From contig JARKNV010000079.1 of the NCBI GenBank assembly GCA_029976065.1, positions 62,001-126,000 of the forward strand: a stretch of DNA of 64,000 nt. Reading direction: 5' to 3'. A program made the position numbers and the translations under genes. This DNA comes from Selenomonadales bacterium (GTDB taxonomy: Bacteria > Bacillota > Negativicutes > Sporomusales > UBA7701). This document shows, one piece after another, positions 10,126-18,976 of this stretch (positions within the stretch are counted from its first letter, which is position 1; the number at the start of each line of letters is the position of its first letter). Under the pieces are notes generated by a model that searched no databases, had not been told where the DNA came from, and saw only the letters and a list, made by a program, of their open reading frames with translations.

Positions 10126-10266
10126 TTATACGATAGCTCGCTCTGTTGAAGAGCTGTTGCCATCGAAAAGGTGCATTGACAACTATGGGCTGCAATGGGG
10201 GGTGAAAAGAATCAATCGGGTTTCGGCACCGAGCCAGGTAAAACTTGAAAGTCAGGGGGAAAGAAA

Positions 10267-11253
10267 ATGAAAAAAGTCTTGATAGGGCTACTTGCCGTTT
10301 TGCTGGTAGTATCTTTGGCAGGCTGCTCATCGCAACAAAAGGACGATAAGGCCAAAGGCAGTACGGGCAAAACAGTCCAACTCCGCATGGGAACGGTGAA
10401 TGTGGGCGGCACCTATTATCTGACTGGTACGGCCTATTCACAAACTTTAGCAAAATACCAGCCGGATATCAAAGTAAACGTTGAAGTTACAGGCGGTTCC
10501 GTCGATAACCTTAAATTGCTGGCCAGCGGGGATATCGATCTCGGCTTTGCCATAGCCCCGGTAATAAAACAGGCCACTGAAGGGACCGGTCCTTTTAAGA
10601 AAGCCATGGAATTAAGAGCGCTAACCTCTGTCAACCTCGGCAGACAGCACATTGTCGTCCGCAAGGACTCCGGAATCAAGTCCATTCACGACCTTAAAGG
10701 GAAGCGGGTATCGACCGGTGAACCGGGTAATTCGACCGAAATAGTCGCCACTGCTACTCTCGAAGCGGCAGGGATCGATGTTAACAACGATATCACCAGG
10801 CAACGCACGAATCTGGGGGACAGCATAGACGCGCTCGCGGACGGGCGGTGCGACGCAGTATTCTACACTGCAGGAGTCGGTATCCCATCCGTCAGGGAAG
10901 TTACAACAACTTCGAATAAAGCGGAATTGATCGGGATCGACGAAGAAGTGATCAAAAAGGTCATAAGTAAATACACTTATTTTGTCAAGACGGAAATTCC
11001 CAAAGGCGCGTATGGAAACGAAAGTGCTTTGCCAACGATCGGTGCGGCCAATGTTCTGTTATGCAAGCCCGATATGCCGGAAGACGTAGCGTATAAGGTA
11101 GTTTCTACGCTGTTTGAACATCGGGACGATTGGGTAAAAGCTCACTCATCTTGCCAGGAACAGACGCTGCAATTTGGGGTACAAGGCTCGCCGGTTCCCT
11201 TCCATCCGGGCGCGATCCGTTATTACAAAGAAAAGGGCCTTACCGCAAAATAA
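10267..11253 (+). CDS. second TAXI TRAP transporter substrate-binding lipoprotein
   Basis: This is a 328-residue TAXI binding protein with a lipobox (SLAGC, modified Cys at residue 20). The mature domain starts with LRMGTVNVGGTYYLTGTAY and ends in FHPGAIRYYKEKG. It is only moderately similar to the first binding protein (5127-6122), so this is an old duplication rather than a fresh one. GGGGGA precedes the ATG. It presumably partners the permease encoded immediately upstream. Confidence 0.92.
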   Translation: MKKVLIGLLAVLLVVSLAGCSSQQKDDKAKGSTGKTVQLRMGTVNVGGTYYLTGTAYSQTLAKYQPDIKVNVEVTGGSVDNLKLLASGDIDLGFAIAPVIKQATEGTGPFKKAMELRALTSVNLGRQHIVVRKDSGIKSIHDLKGKRVSTGEPGNSTEIVATATLEAAGIDVNNDITRQRTNLGDSIDALADGRCDAVFYTAGVGIPSVREVTTTSNKAELIGIDEEVIKKVISKYTYFVKTEIPKGAYGNESALPTIGAANVLLCKPDMPEDVAYKVVSTLFEHRDDWVKAHSSCQEQTLQFGVQGSPVPFHPGAIRYYKEKGLTAK

Positions 11254-11650
11254 CATGCGAGGCAAGGGTATGTACTAGCTATTCGGCAGAAAAGCTGGCT
11301 TGGGAATTTCCCCAACTGCTGTCAATTGACTGGTACATGGCGAGAGGTCAACATCTGGGATTGGCTAGCGGCTCCATGAGCCTATACGTGTAAAGTAGCA
11401 GATTAGTCGACCTGACTTTACCCATGGCCACTTTTCTCCGTGCTGTAACAGCAATAGTGGCCATGGGTAAAAAACAGAAAAAAATGAAACGTTGTTTTGT
11501 CTAACGAAACAACCGCACGCAGATAATATTCGTGCCGTTGAGAGGTCCCTGACGGTTTTTCGGCCACCGCGAAATAGGGGTTGTTGGTCCGCATGCCGGA
11601 TGTTGTCACATTGGGTGCATATTCAAAGAGAAGACTGAGGAGTGGTTAAC
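11254..11650. other. 397-base intergenic region with a long inverted repeat
   Basis: No convincing gene lies here. The region holds one striking structure, a 16 bp perfect inverted repeat: 11417-11432 (TTTACCCATGGCCACT) pairs with 11456-11471 across a 23-base loop. The right arm is followed by an A-rich tract and not by T residues, so it is not an ordinary plus-strand terminator. The CoA-transferase gene begins 180 bases further on. Confidence 0.6.
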
Positions 11651-12844
11651 ATGTCAGATGCATTAAAAGTAGTTCGTGTGCTTGATGTTTCTACTGTGAT
11701 AGCAGGGCCTTTCGCGGCTGCAATGCTTGGTGATTTTGGCGCTGATGTAATTAAGGTTGAAATGCCGGGAGTAGGTGATTCGGGTCGCAATATGGGGCCG
11801 CATTATCAAGGTCAATCGTTGCGTTGGGCGACATTTGCCAGAAATAAGCGAAGTATCACACTGGATCTGCGCAAGGAAGAAGGCAAGAACATTTTTCTGC
11901 AGTTGGTTGCGAAAAGCGATATTATTATCGAAAACTTCCGCACAGGCACTTTTGACAAATGGGGTTTAGACTACGAAACACTAAAAAAAGCAAATCCCAA
12001 AATCATCGTCATTCGGGTTACCGGCTACGGACAAACCGGTCCATATGCCCATCTGGCCGGCTTTGGTACACCTGCTACCGCGTTTTCCGGCTTAACATAT
12101 ATGACGGGTTATCCTGACCGGGCTCCTGTCAATCCCCCGATTTCATTGTGTGATTATGTTGCCGGCCTTTATGCTGCTTATGCCGCCATGGTCTGTCTAT
12201 ATTACCGTGATCTGAAACAGGGCGTAGGTCAAGAAGTGGATGTAAGTCTCTACGAGGGTCTTTTCCGCATGCTGGAAGGGGCAATCGCCAATTATGCCGT
12301 AGCTGGCAAGGTCACGGAAAGAAGACCAAGTATCAGTGGCTCGGCTAGTCCGTCCGGCACCTTCCAATCCAAAGATGGCAAATGGGTTGTATTAGTGTGC
12401 AGCACGGATCGGACTTTCGAATACTTTGCAAAAGGCATTGGCCGGAGCGACCTGCTAGAAGATAGTCGGTTTAATACTAATAGTGCCCGCGTGAAAAATA
12501 ATGCGCTTGTAGAGGAAATTGTCATTGACTGGATGAGCAAGCATGATTATAAGGAACTGAAATCAATTATGGATGAAGCCGGCGTACCGGTCAGCTTGGT
12601 CTATAGTATGGAAGATATTTTTGCGGACCCACATTATGCTGCGCGCGAAGATATTATTGAAGTCGCTCATCCTAATTTCGGCACGATAAAAATACCTGGT
12701 ATCGTGCCGAAACTCAGTGCAACACCTGGAAAGATAAAGTGGATCGGGCCTGATATGGGAGCGCATAACGAGGACATATATCAAGATCTGCTCGGCATTT
12801 CTCCTGCCGACACTGATGCTCTCAAAGAAAAGGGAGTAATTTAA
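11651..12844 (+). CDS. CaiB/BaiF (family III) CoA-transferase
   Basis: This 397-residue protein moves CoA between carboxylic acids in the cytoplasm. Family III features are visible: the N-terminal AGPFAAAMLGDFGADVIKVE, NKRSITLDLR, GQTGPYAHLAGFG, and Asp in EVDVSLYEGL, the position of the catalytic aspartate that forms the acyl anhydride. The ATG at 11651 is preferred to GTG at 11642 because GAGGAG lies eight bases upstream. With the lyase and reductase genes that follow, it probably activates the imported acid to its CoA thioester. The acid cannot be named from sequence. Confidence 0.9.
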   Translation: MSDALKVVRVLDVSTVIAGPFAAAMLGDFGADVIKVEMPGVGDSGRNMGPHYQGQSLRWATFARNKRSITLDLRKEEGKNIFLQLVAKSDIIIENFRTGTFDKWGLDYETLKKANPKIIVIRVTGYGQTGPYAHLAGFGTPATAFSGLTYMTGYPDRAPVNPPISLCDYVAGLYAAYAAMVCLYYRDLKQGVGQEVDVSLYEGLFRMLEGAIANYAVAGKVTERRPSISGSASPSGTFQSKDGKWVVLVCSTDRTFEYFAKGIGRSDLLEDSRFNTNSARVKNNALVEEIVIDWMSKHDYKELKSIMDEAGVPVSLVYSMEDIFADPHYAAREDIIEVAHPNFGTIKIPGIVPKLSATPGKIKWIGPDMGAHNEDIYQDLLGISPADTDALKEKGVI

Positions 12845-12887
12845 ACACCGCTAAAAAATGTATTGCTTTTAGAAAGGATGGGGCAGC

Positions 12888-13841
12888 ATGGGAAATGCAA
12901 ACATGGCATGGCCTGATAAAGTAACAATTTGCGAGGTTGGTTTGCGTGACGGTCTGCAAAATGAGAAAAAGATGCTCAGCGTTGAAGAAAAACTGCAGCT
13001 GCTTGATGCGACGGTCGAATCCGGCGTAAAAATTATAGAAATTGGTTCCTTCGTTCATCCCAAGGCTGTGCCCCAAATGGCTGATACCGACAAGGTAGTT
13101 CAAGCGATGAAGAAGGCTGATGGCATCGAATACCGGGCCCTGGTCGCCAATCTCAAGGGCGTCGAGCGCGCTCATGCCGCCGGCCTCTCCAAGGTCAAGC
13201 TCACGGTGTCGGCCAGTGAGGCCCATTGCATCAATAATTTTAATAGCACACCCACGAAAATGATTGAAGGTTTTGCTACCAGTGTAGAGTTTGCTCTCAA
13301 AAACAGCATGACAGTTTCAGGGGCGATTTCGACTTCGTTTGGATGTCCTTTTGCAGGGAAGGTGCCTGTACAACAGGTAGAAAATGCAGTCCGAGGATTT
13401 TTAAAGCTCGGCATTACCGAACTATCTCTTTCGGATACCACTGGAATGGCCAATCCTCGCCAGGTTTATGAATTGGGTAGTTATATGGTGAGAACCTTCC
13501 CCCAAGTGAGCTGGGTAATGCATTTCCATAACACTCGTGATATGGCTTTGGCAAATATTATAGCTGGCATGCAAGCCGGAGTTGCGGTTTTCGACGGGGC
13601 TTTCGCCGGACTGGGCGGCTGTCCCTTTGCCCCTGGCGCTTCCGGTAACGTAGCTACTGAAGATGTTGTCCATATGCTCCATGAAATGGGAATTGACACA
13701 GGGATAGATTTGTTGAAAGCCATGTCTACAGCTCGCATGGCTGAGAAAATGGTTGGTCATGAGGCCGCGAGCGCAGTCCTCAAGGCCGGTCGTTGCGAGG
13801 ATCTGACAAAAGAAAAGGCGCAGCACCAAGAAAACAAATAG
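12888..13841 (+). CDS. HMG-CoA lyase family protein
   Basis: This 317-residue TIM-barrel protein is of the DRE-metallolyase family. EVGLRDGLQNE near the N-terminus carries the metal-binding Asp. GLGGCPFAPGASGNVATED near residue 245 matches the HMG-CoA lyase signature with its catalytic cysteine. HFHNTRD supplies metal-ligand histidines. HMG-CoA lyase splits its substrate into acetyl-CoA and acetoacetate; relatives may cleave other 3-hydroxy-3-methyl-acyl-CoA compounds. The gene starts 43 bases after the CoA-transferase, which suggests that the activated acid is cleaved here. Confidence 0.88.
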   Translation: MGNANMAWPDKVTICEVGLRDGLQNEKKMLSVEEKLQLLDATVESGVKIIEIGSFVHPKAVPQMADTDKVVQAMKKADGIEYRALVANLKGVERAHAAGLSKVKLTVSASEAHCINNFNSTPTKMIEGFATSVEFALKNSMTVSGAISTSFGCPFAGKVPVQQVENAVRGFLKLGITELSLSDTTGMANPRQVYELGSYMVRTFPQVSWVMHFHNTRDMALANIIAGMQAGVAVFDGAFAGLGGCPFAPGASGNVATEDVVHMLHEMGIDTGIDLLKAMSTARMAEKMVGHEAASAVLKAGRCEDLTKEKAQHQENK

Positions 13842-13914
13842 GTTCACTCGGCTATGAGGACTATCGATGTTGATCACTAACATTGGTTGCAAAAAAGAAC
13901 AGGGGTTGAAAGGT

Positions 13915-15897
13915 ATGCGCTTTGAATATCAATCTCTTTTTTCTACGGGGAAGATCGGAAACCTTATACTGAAGAACCGTATAATCATGGCCCCGATGGC
14001 CACGAATTTTGCGCGGCTGAGCGGTGAGGCATCCGAGCGTTTGATAGACTACTATGTCGAGCGTGCGCGTGGGGGCGTAGGGCTAATTATCGTAGAAAAT
14101 GCGAATATAGATTACCCAACTGGACGTAACGGCGCGATTCAGCTACGCATTGATGACGATGGCTATATTGTTGGCTTAGGTGCTCTCTGCGACGCTATAC
14201 ACGAAGCTGATCCCGCGGTGCGGGTTGCGCTGCAGATAAGTCACGCGGGGGCTAGTACCCGGTCGGCGAGAATTGGCGGCCACCAGATTGTCGGACCGTC
14301 AAACGTCCCGATACGCGTCAACGGGGAGATACCTAGGCCACTAGAAGTGGCTGAAATTAGAGATATAACAACTAAATTTGGGCAAGCAGCTCTCAGAGCC
14401 AAACAAGCAGGTTTTGATGCGGTAGAAATTCATGGAGCAAACGCGTATCTTCTGGCACAGTTTATATCTCCGATAACCAATAAACGAACTGATCTTTATG
14501 GCGGAAGCCTGGCGAATCGTTTGCGATTCCCGCTAGAGGTAGTCAGGAGTATTAGAGAAAGGGTCGGAGACGCTTTTCCCATTTCGTTTAGAATGAGCGG
14601 CAGTGATTTTATGCCGGGCGGGTTGACGCTAGAAGACGCAATGCAGAATGCAAAGCTGCTCGAGCAGGCGGGCGTGAATTTGCTTCATGTTACTGCCGGC
14701 AATGGATACACCCATGAAAAACATGTCGAGCCAGCATCATACCAAGAAGCCTGGAAAACATATTTAGCCCGAGAAATCAAACAGGTCGTTCAGATTCCTG
14801 TTGCGGCGGTGGGCGTTATTCGAACGCCTGCCATAGCCAATGCGATAATAGAAAACCAGGATGCCGATTTCGTAGTGATCGGAAGAGGATTAATCGCCGA
14901 TCCATACTGGCCGAAAAAAGCACAATCAGGCCAGATAAAAGGAATAAGGCGGTGTGTCTCTTGCCTTACTTGCACATCTAGGCGAGTAAACGACAATCTG
15001 GCGATTTGCTGTGCAATCAACCCGGCCGCTGGTCGCGAGGCTGAAATGAGGGTAAGTACAAACCAAAGTGGCGATAAGAAGAAAATCGTCATAGTTGGCG
15101 GCGGCCCAGCCGGAATGTACGCTTCGTCGCTTTTGAAAAAGATAGGCCACGAGGTCACCTTATATGAAAAGGAAGAAGAGCTCGGCGGACAACTACGCAT
15201 AGCTTCGATTCCTCCTTTTAAAGATAAACTTTTATGGCTGCTCGAGTATTTGAAGTATGAGATTGAGAGCACCGGTGTTGCCGTAAAACTGGGCGTTGAA
15301 GCAACGGCAAAAACTCTTGCGGAATCCGGAGCAGAGCTTGTTATTTTGGCTACAGGAGCGAAACCGATTATACCGCCCATTACTGGCGTTGCCAATTCTT
15401 CCGTTTTGACCGCACATGAATTACTGGCTAGAAAAGAGTCGTTTTCAGACTTAGACATTGTAGTAATTGGCGGGGGATCCGTAGGGTGTGAAACTGCGGA
15501 ATTCCTGGCAAAAGCAAACCGGGTGACAGTTGTAGAAATGCGACAGGACATCGCGGTAGATCTTAAACCGTTAAATAAGGCGGATTTACTCGGCCGATTG
15601 CATGAATCGGGTATAAACATACAAACCAATACTCAAGTTGAAAGTATTGGGGATGGAAAAGTCTGTTGCATAATTACCGAGCCAGATGGGTCCAAAAGTA
15701 GAAAAAGTTTTGCGGCCGATTTAACAGTGATTGCGGCAGGGAGTGTCGCATTGAACCATTTGGCCGAAGAACTTCGGCAATATGGCTTAGAAGCCTTTAA
15801 TATCGGTGATTGCGTTAAACCTGGTCAGATTATCGATTCCTTGCGACAGGCGATGTTGTTAGTCAAAAACCTGGTAAGCAACCAAGAAGCCCGGTAA
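13915..15897 (+). CDS. iron-sulfur flavoenzyme, 2,4-dienoyl-CoA/enoate reductase type
   Basis: This 660-residue three-part oxidoreductase has an Old Yellow Enzyme TIM barrel (residues 1-340, beginning LFSTGKIGNLILKNRIIM) that would bind FMN. A cysteine cluster near 347-365 (CVSCLTC ... CCAINP) would hold a 4Fe-4S centre. C-terminal FAD and NAD(P) Rossmann folds carry VGGGPAGMYAS and IGGGSVGCETAEF. Relatives reduce enoates or dienoyl-CoA esters, or demethylate trimethylamine. The ATG at 13915 is chosen because the family's homology begins there; ATG at 13867 would add 16 residues of no obvious family resemblance. It likely reduces a double bond in the pathway's intermediate. Confidence 0.85.
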   Translation: MRFEYQSLFSTGKIGNLILKNRIIMAPMATNFARLSGEASERLIDYYVERARGGVGLIIVENANIDYPTGRNGAIQLRIDDDGYIVGLGALCDAIHEADPAVRVALQISHAGASTRSARIGGHQIVGPSNVPIRVNGEIPRPLEVAEIRDITTKFGQAALRAKQAGFDAVEIHGANAYLLAQFISPITNKRTDLYGGSLANRLRFPLEVVRSIRERVGDAFPISFRMSGSDFMPGGLTLEDAMQNAKLLEQAGVNLLHVTAGNGYTHEKHVEPASYQEAWKTYLAREIKQVVQIPVAAVGVIRTPAIANAIIENQDADFVVIGRGLIADPYWPKKAQSGQIKGIRRCVSCLTCTSRRVNDNLAICCAINPAAGREAEMRVSTNQSGDKKKIVIVGGGPAGMYASSLLKKIGHEVTLYEKEEELGGQLRIASIPPFKDKLLWLLEYLKYEIESTGVAVKLGVEATAKTLAESGAELVILATGAKPIIPPITGVANSSVLTAHELLARKESFSDLDIVVIGGGSVGCETAEFLAKANRVTVVEMRQDIAVDLKPLNKADLLGRLHESGINIQTNTQVESIGDGKVCCIITEPDGSKSRKSFAADLTVIAAGSVALNHLAEELRQYGLEAFNIGDCVKPGQIIDSLRQAMLLVKNLVSNQEAR

Positions 15898-15961
15898 AGC
15901 CTGAAACGGTAGCTTGTTTAGCGGACCAGCGTAACGAAACGCGAAAGAGGTGAAACAGGAT

Positions 15962-16144
15962 ATGAGCCTGACAGTACATACCAATCGTTGCAAAGGATGC
16001 GGTATCTGCGTAGAGTTTTGCCCGAAGAAAGTTTTGACTGTTAATCAACTTGACAAAGTAGAAATAGACAATGAAAAAAACTGCATTCTGTGCCGCCAAT
16101 GCGAAATGCGCTGCCCCGATTTTGCCATTTTCGTACGACAATGA
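15962..16144 (+). CDS. korD: 2-oxoacid:ferredoxin oxidoreductase, ferredoxin-like delta subunit
   Basis: This 60-residue protein has two 4Fe-4S binding motifs, CKGCGICVEFCP and CILCRQCEMRCP. It would carry electrons between the catalytic subunits and free ferredoxin. The ATG at 15962 lies 11 bases after AAAGAGG. Its TGA overlaps a possible ATG (16141) of the next gene, so the genes are tightly coupled. Confidence 0.88.
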   Translation: MSLTVHTNRCKGCGICVEFCPKKVLTVNQLDKVEIDNEKNCILCRQCEMRCPDFAIFVRQ

Positions 16145-16161
16145 TTAAGGAGCTGAAGAGG

Positions 16162-17295
16162 TTGTCTAGAGTTGTTCTTATGCAGGGTAACCAGGCGGTC
16201 GCCGAAGGTGCTATTGCGGCAGGTGTGACTTTTTTTGGCGGTTATCCGATTACGCCCTCCACCGAGGTGGCGGAAGCGCTTTCCAAAAGTTTACCTGCAG
16301 TTGGCGGCAAATTCATTCAAATGGAAGATGAAATCGCCAGTATCGGCGTTATAATTGGAGCTGCTCTTACGGGTAAAAAGGTCATGACTGCCACCAGCGG
16401 GCCGGGTTTTTCTCTGAAGCAAGAATTGATCGGTTATGCTTGCATAGCTGAAATTCCTATGGTTATTGTTAATGTTCAGCGTGTCGGCCCTTCTACCGGG
16501 CAGCCCACGGCGCCGGCCCAGGGTGATGTCATGCAAGCACGATGGGGAACACACGGTGATCATTCCATAATAGCGCTTACTCCCGGCAGCGTCCCGGAAT
16601 GTTTTGACCTGACCATCAAAGCCTATGAGCTGTCGGAAAAATATCGCACCCCGGTAATCTTGCTTCTGGACGAAATTATTGGCCATATGCGGGAGAGGAT
16701 TGATCTCCCCGATTCTTACGATTTCTTGGTCAAGCCGCAGCGGAAGCTTCCGCAGGTTTCGCCCGAGGAATATAAAGCGTACAAACCCGATGCCGATCTG
16801 GTTCCGCCGATGGCGCCGTTTGGTACAGGCTATCGCTGGCATGTTACCGGACTGGTGCATGATGAATATGGTTTTCCTGATGGAGCTCCGGCGGCTACCC
16901 AAAAATGCATCGATCGTCTGCATGACAAAATCTATAACAATCTTGATGAAATAGTCCTCTATGAGAACTACCTCATGGAAGATGCGGAAGTAGCTGTCAT
17001 AGCATACGGGGGCACCGCCCGAGCAGCCTATGCGGCTGTCGATGAAGCGCGGGCCAAGGGAATAAAGGCGGGCCTTTTCCGCCCTATAACCATGTGGCCG
17101 TTCCCCGCCAAACAAGTAAAAGAAATCGCTGGCAAGGTGCAGCGAATCATTGTGGCTGAAATGAACTACGGCCAGTATGTGATTGAAGTAGAGCGTAAAG
17201 TAGCGGGTAAAGTGCCTGTGACGCTGCACGCAAAATACAATAGCGAAGCAATCACGCCCTCTGAGCTTTTGGCGACGATTGAAGGACTGCAGTAA
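16162..17295 (+). CDS. korA: 2-oxoacid:ferredoxin oxidoreductase, alpha subunit
   Basis: This is a 377-residue alpha subunit of the KorA/VorB type. It starts SRVVLMQGNQAVAEGAIAAG and has YPITPSTEVAE and GPSTGQPTAPAQGD, typical of the pyrimidine-binding domain. The complex oxidatively decarboxylates a 2-oxoacid (2-oxoglutarate or a branched or aromatic analogue) to an acyl-CoA and reduces ferredoxin. TTG at 16162 is chosen because AAGGAG lies nine bases upstream and family members begin here; ATG at 16141, overlapping the korD stop, is possible and would add seven residues. Confidence 0.9.
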   Translation: MSRVVLMQGNQAVAEGAIAAGVTFFGGYPITPSTEVAEALSKSLPAVGGKFIQMEDEIASIGVIIGAALTGKKVMTATSGPGFSLKQELIGYACIAEIPMVIVNVQRVGPSTGQPTAPAQGDVMQARWGTHGDHSIIALTPGSVPECFDLTIKAYELSEKYRTPVILLLDEIIGHMRERIDLPDSYDFLVKPQRKLPQVSPEEYKAYKPDADLVPPMAPFGTGYRWHVTGLVHDEYGFPDGAPAATQKCIDRLHDKIYNNLDEIVLYENYLMEDAEVAVIAYGGTARAAYAAVDEARAKGIKAGLFRPITMWPFPAKQVKEIAGKVQRIIVAEMNYGQYVIEVERKVAGKVPVTLHAKYNSEAITPSELLATIEGLQ

Positions 17296-17321
17296 AGACT
17301 ATTAGGAGGATAATCCATCAG

Positions 17322-18149
17322 ATGGAAATGGAACGAATGATCGATAAATATTTCCGCCCAGGAAGGCTTCCGCATATTTGGTGCCCTGGCTGCGGTAATG
17401 GAATAGTCACTGGCGCAATCGTGAAAGCCATAGACAAGCTTGGGCTTGAGCAGGACAACGTGGCGGTGGTGTCTGGCATTGGCTGCTCGAGTCGCGCCTC
17501 CGGTTACCTTGATTTCAATACCGTGCATTCGGCCCACGGGCGCGCGCTGCCGGTGGCGACCGGGATAAAACTCGCGGAGCCGCGTCTGAAAGTCGTTGTT
17601 ATTACCGGGGACGGGGATGCCACGGCGATAGGCGGCAACCACTTTATTCACGCTGCGCGCCGTAATATAGACCTCACCGTAGTTCTGTACAACAACAACA
17701 TCTATGGCATGACCGGGGGCCAGTACTCACCGCTAACACCGACCAACTCCAAGGCTACAACGGCGTATTACGGAACGGTCGACATTCCGTTTGACGTAAC
17801 CGAACTTGCCAGAGGCGCTGGTGCAACTTTTGTAGCCCGTGCCACTACCTTTCATACCCAAATTCTGGTGGATATCATTGCGCAAGGCATTCTGCATGAA
17901 GGTTTCAGTATTATCGAAGCGGTAACCGCCTGCCCGATTTCTTTCGGGCGCCATAATAAGATGGGCTCGGCCGCTAACATGATGAAATGGCAAAGGGATC
18001 ATGGCTTGATGCTTGCAGCCTACGACAAGCTGACGGACGAACAAAAAGCGGACAAGTTTCCGGTCGGCGTCTTATACAAAACCCGGGCCCCGGAATACAC
18101 CGCCGAGTACGATAAAGTGATAGCAAAAGCCCGGAAAGGGGAGAAATAG
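17322..18149 (+). CDS. korB: 2-oxoacid:ferredoxin oxidoreductase, beta subunit
   Basis: This 275-residue thiamine-diphosphate-binding subunit has WCPGCGNGIV near the N-terminus. The TPP/Mg motif runs from GDGDATAIGGNH to NNNIYGMTGGQYSP. AGGAGGA lies 11 bases before the ATG. It follows korA by 26 bases and precedes korC by one base. The ligand residues are intact, so the complex should be active. Its 2-oxoacid preference cannot be read from the sequence. Confidence 0.92.
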   Translation: MEMERMIDKYFRPGRLPHIWCPGCGNGIVTGAIVKAIDKLGLEQDNVAVVSGIGCSSRASGYLDFNTVHSAHGRALPVATGIKLAEPRLKVVVITGDGDATAIGGNHFIHAARRNIDLTVVLYNNNIYGMTGGQYSPLTPTNSKATTAYYGTVDIPFDVTELARGAGATFVARATTFHTQILVDIIAQGILHEGFSIIEAVTACPISFGRHNKMGSAANMMKWQRDHGLMLAAYDKLTDEQKADKFPVGVLYKTRAPEYTAEYDKVIAKARKGEK

Positions 18150-18150
18150 C

Positions 18151-18678
18151 ATGCAGCAACTGCGTTTATCAGGAACAGGCGGACAAGGGCTGATTTTAGG
18201 CGGGATTATCCTGGCCGAGGCAGCTCTTGAGGAAGGAAAATTAGCAGTGCAGTCCCAGTCTTATGGCCCCGAAGCCCGTGGCGGATCAAGCAAATCCGAG
18301 GTTATTATTTCTGATAAAGCGATACGCTACCCAAAAATAACCGCCCCGGATGTTTTGCTCGCAATGAGCGAGGAAGCCTGCAAGAAATATTCGGCTGATC
18401 TTCCCGAGGAAGGCATTCTGGTCACCGACAGCATGCTTGTACACAAATTGCCTGATAGGAAGTTCAAGAAAGTTTATGAACTTCCTATAACTCAGACTGC
18501 GCAAGACAAGTTGGGCAGATCGTTGTTTGCAAATATCGTGGCTTTGGGAGCCATAGCGAAGATAACCGGCGTCGTATCAATAGAATCTTTGATTAAGGTG
18601 ATCCTGGCCAGGGTGCCAAAAGGTACGGAAGAAATGAACGAACAAGCGATCAGGCTAGGAATGGCCTTGGTTGATTAA
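18151..18678 (+). CDS. korC: 2-oxoacid:ferredoxin oxidoreductase, gamma subunit
   Basis: This 175-residue gamma subunit has the family start SGTGGQGLILGGIILAEAA and QSYGPEARGGSSKSEVIIS. It completes a four-subunit complex in the order korDABC. The subunit helps bind CoA and organise electron transfer. The ATG follows the korB stop by one base. It is the last gene of the catabolic block before a C-rich hairpin and the chemoreceptor gene. Confidence 0.9.
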   Translation: MQQLRLSGTGGQGLILGGIILAEAALEEGKLAVQSQSYGPEARGGSSKSEVIISDKAIRYPKITAPDVLLAMSEEACKKYSADLPEEGILVTDSMLVHKLPDRKFKKVYELPITQTAQDKLGRSLFANIVALGAIAKITGVVSIESLIKVILARVPKGTEEMNEQAIRLGMALVD

Positions 18679-18695
18679 TACACTTTCCCTCCCCT

Positions 18696-18754
18696 CCCCT
18701 CCCCGTCATTACACTTTTCAGACCTTCCTCAAGTTGAGTAATCTCGGGGAGGGG
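18696..18754 (+). terminator. possible terminator after korC
   Basis: CCCCTCCCCG (18696-18705) can pair with CGGGGAGGGG (18745-18754), with a small hairpin inside the loop. There is no real T-tract afterwards, so efficiency is doubtful. Confidence 0.35.
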
Positions 18755-18976
18755 GGCCTTCATTTCATGGTTAACTATCATAAAAAACAAAATTCCCCCG
18801 GAATTATGTTTGAATAGAATGAGCCAAACAGTTGTCGGGCGACTTTTCAATGATTGACCGAGAATATTGAGGGCTTAGGGAGAGATAACGCACTAGTGCT
18901 TTTTCTGTAAAACTAGGTGAAGCTGAAGACTGGGGAAGAGCGCAAGCTGTGCTTTAGGCAGAAAGGGAGGGTTCTA

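Noticed and set aside
11130-11393. Plus-strand 87-codon frame overlapping the end of the second TAXI binding protein
   Set aside because: It lies in a shifted frame, mostly inside a clear gene, with no family resemblance.
16090-16161. Upstream extension of korA
   Set aside because: It overlaps the coding part of korD in another frame and does not resemble KorA N-termini.
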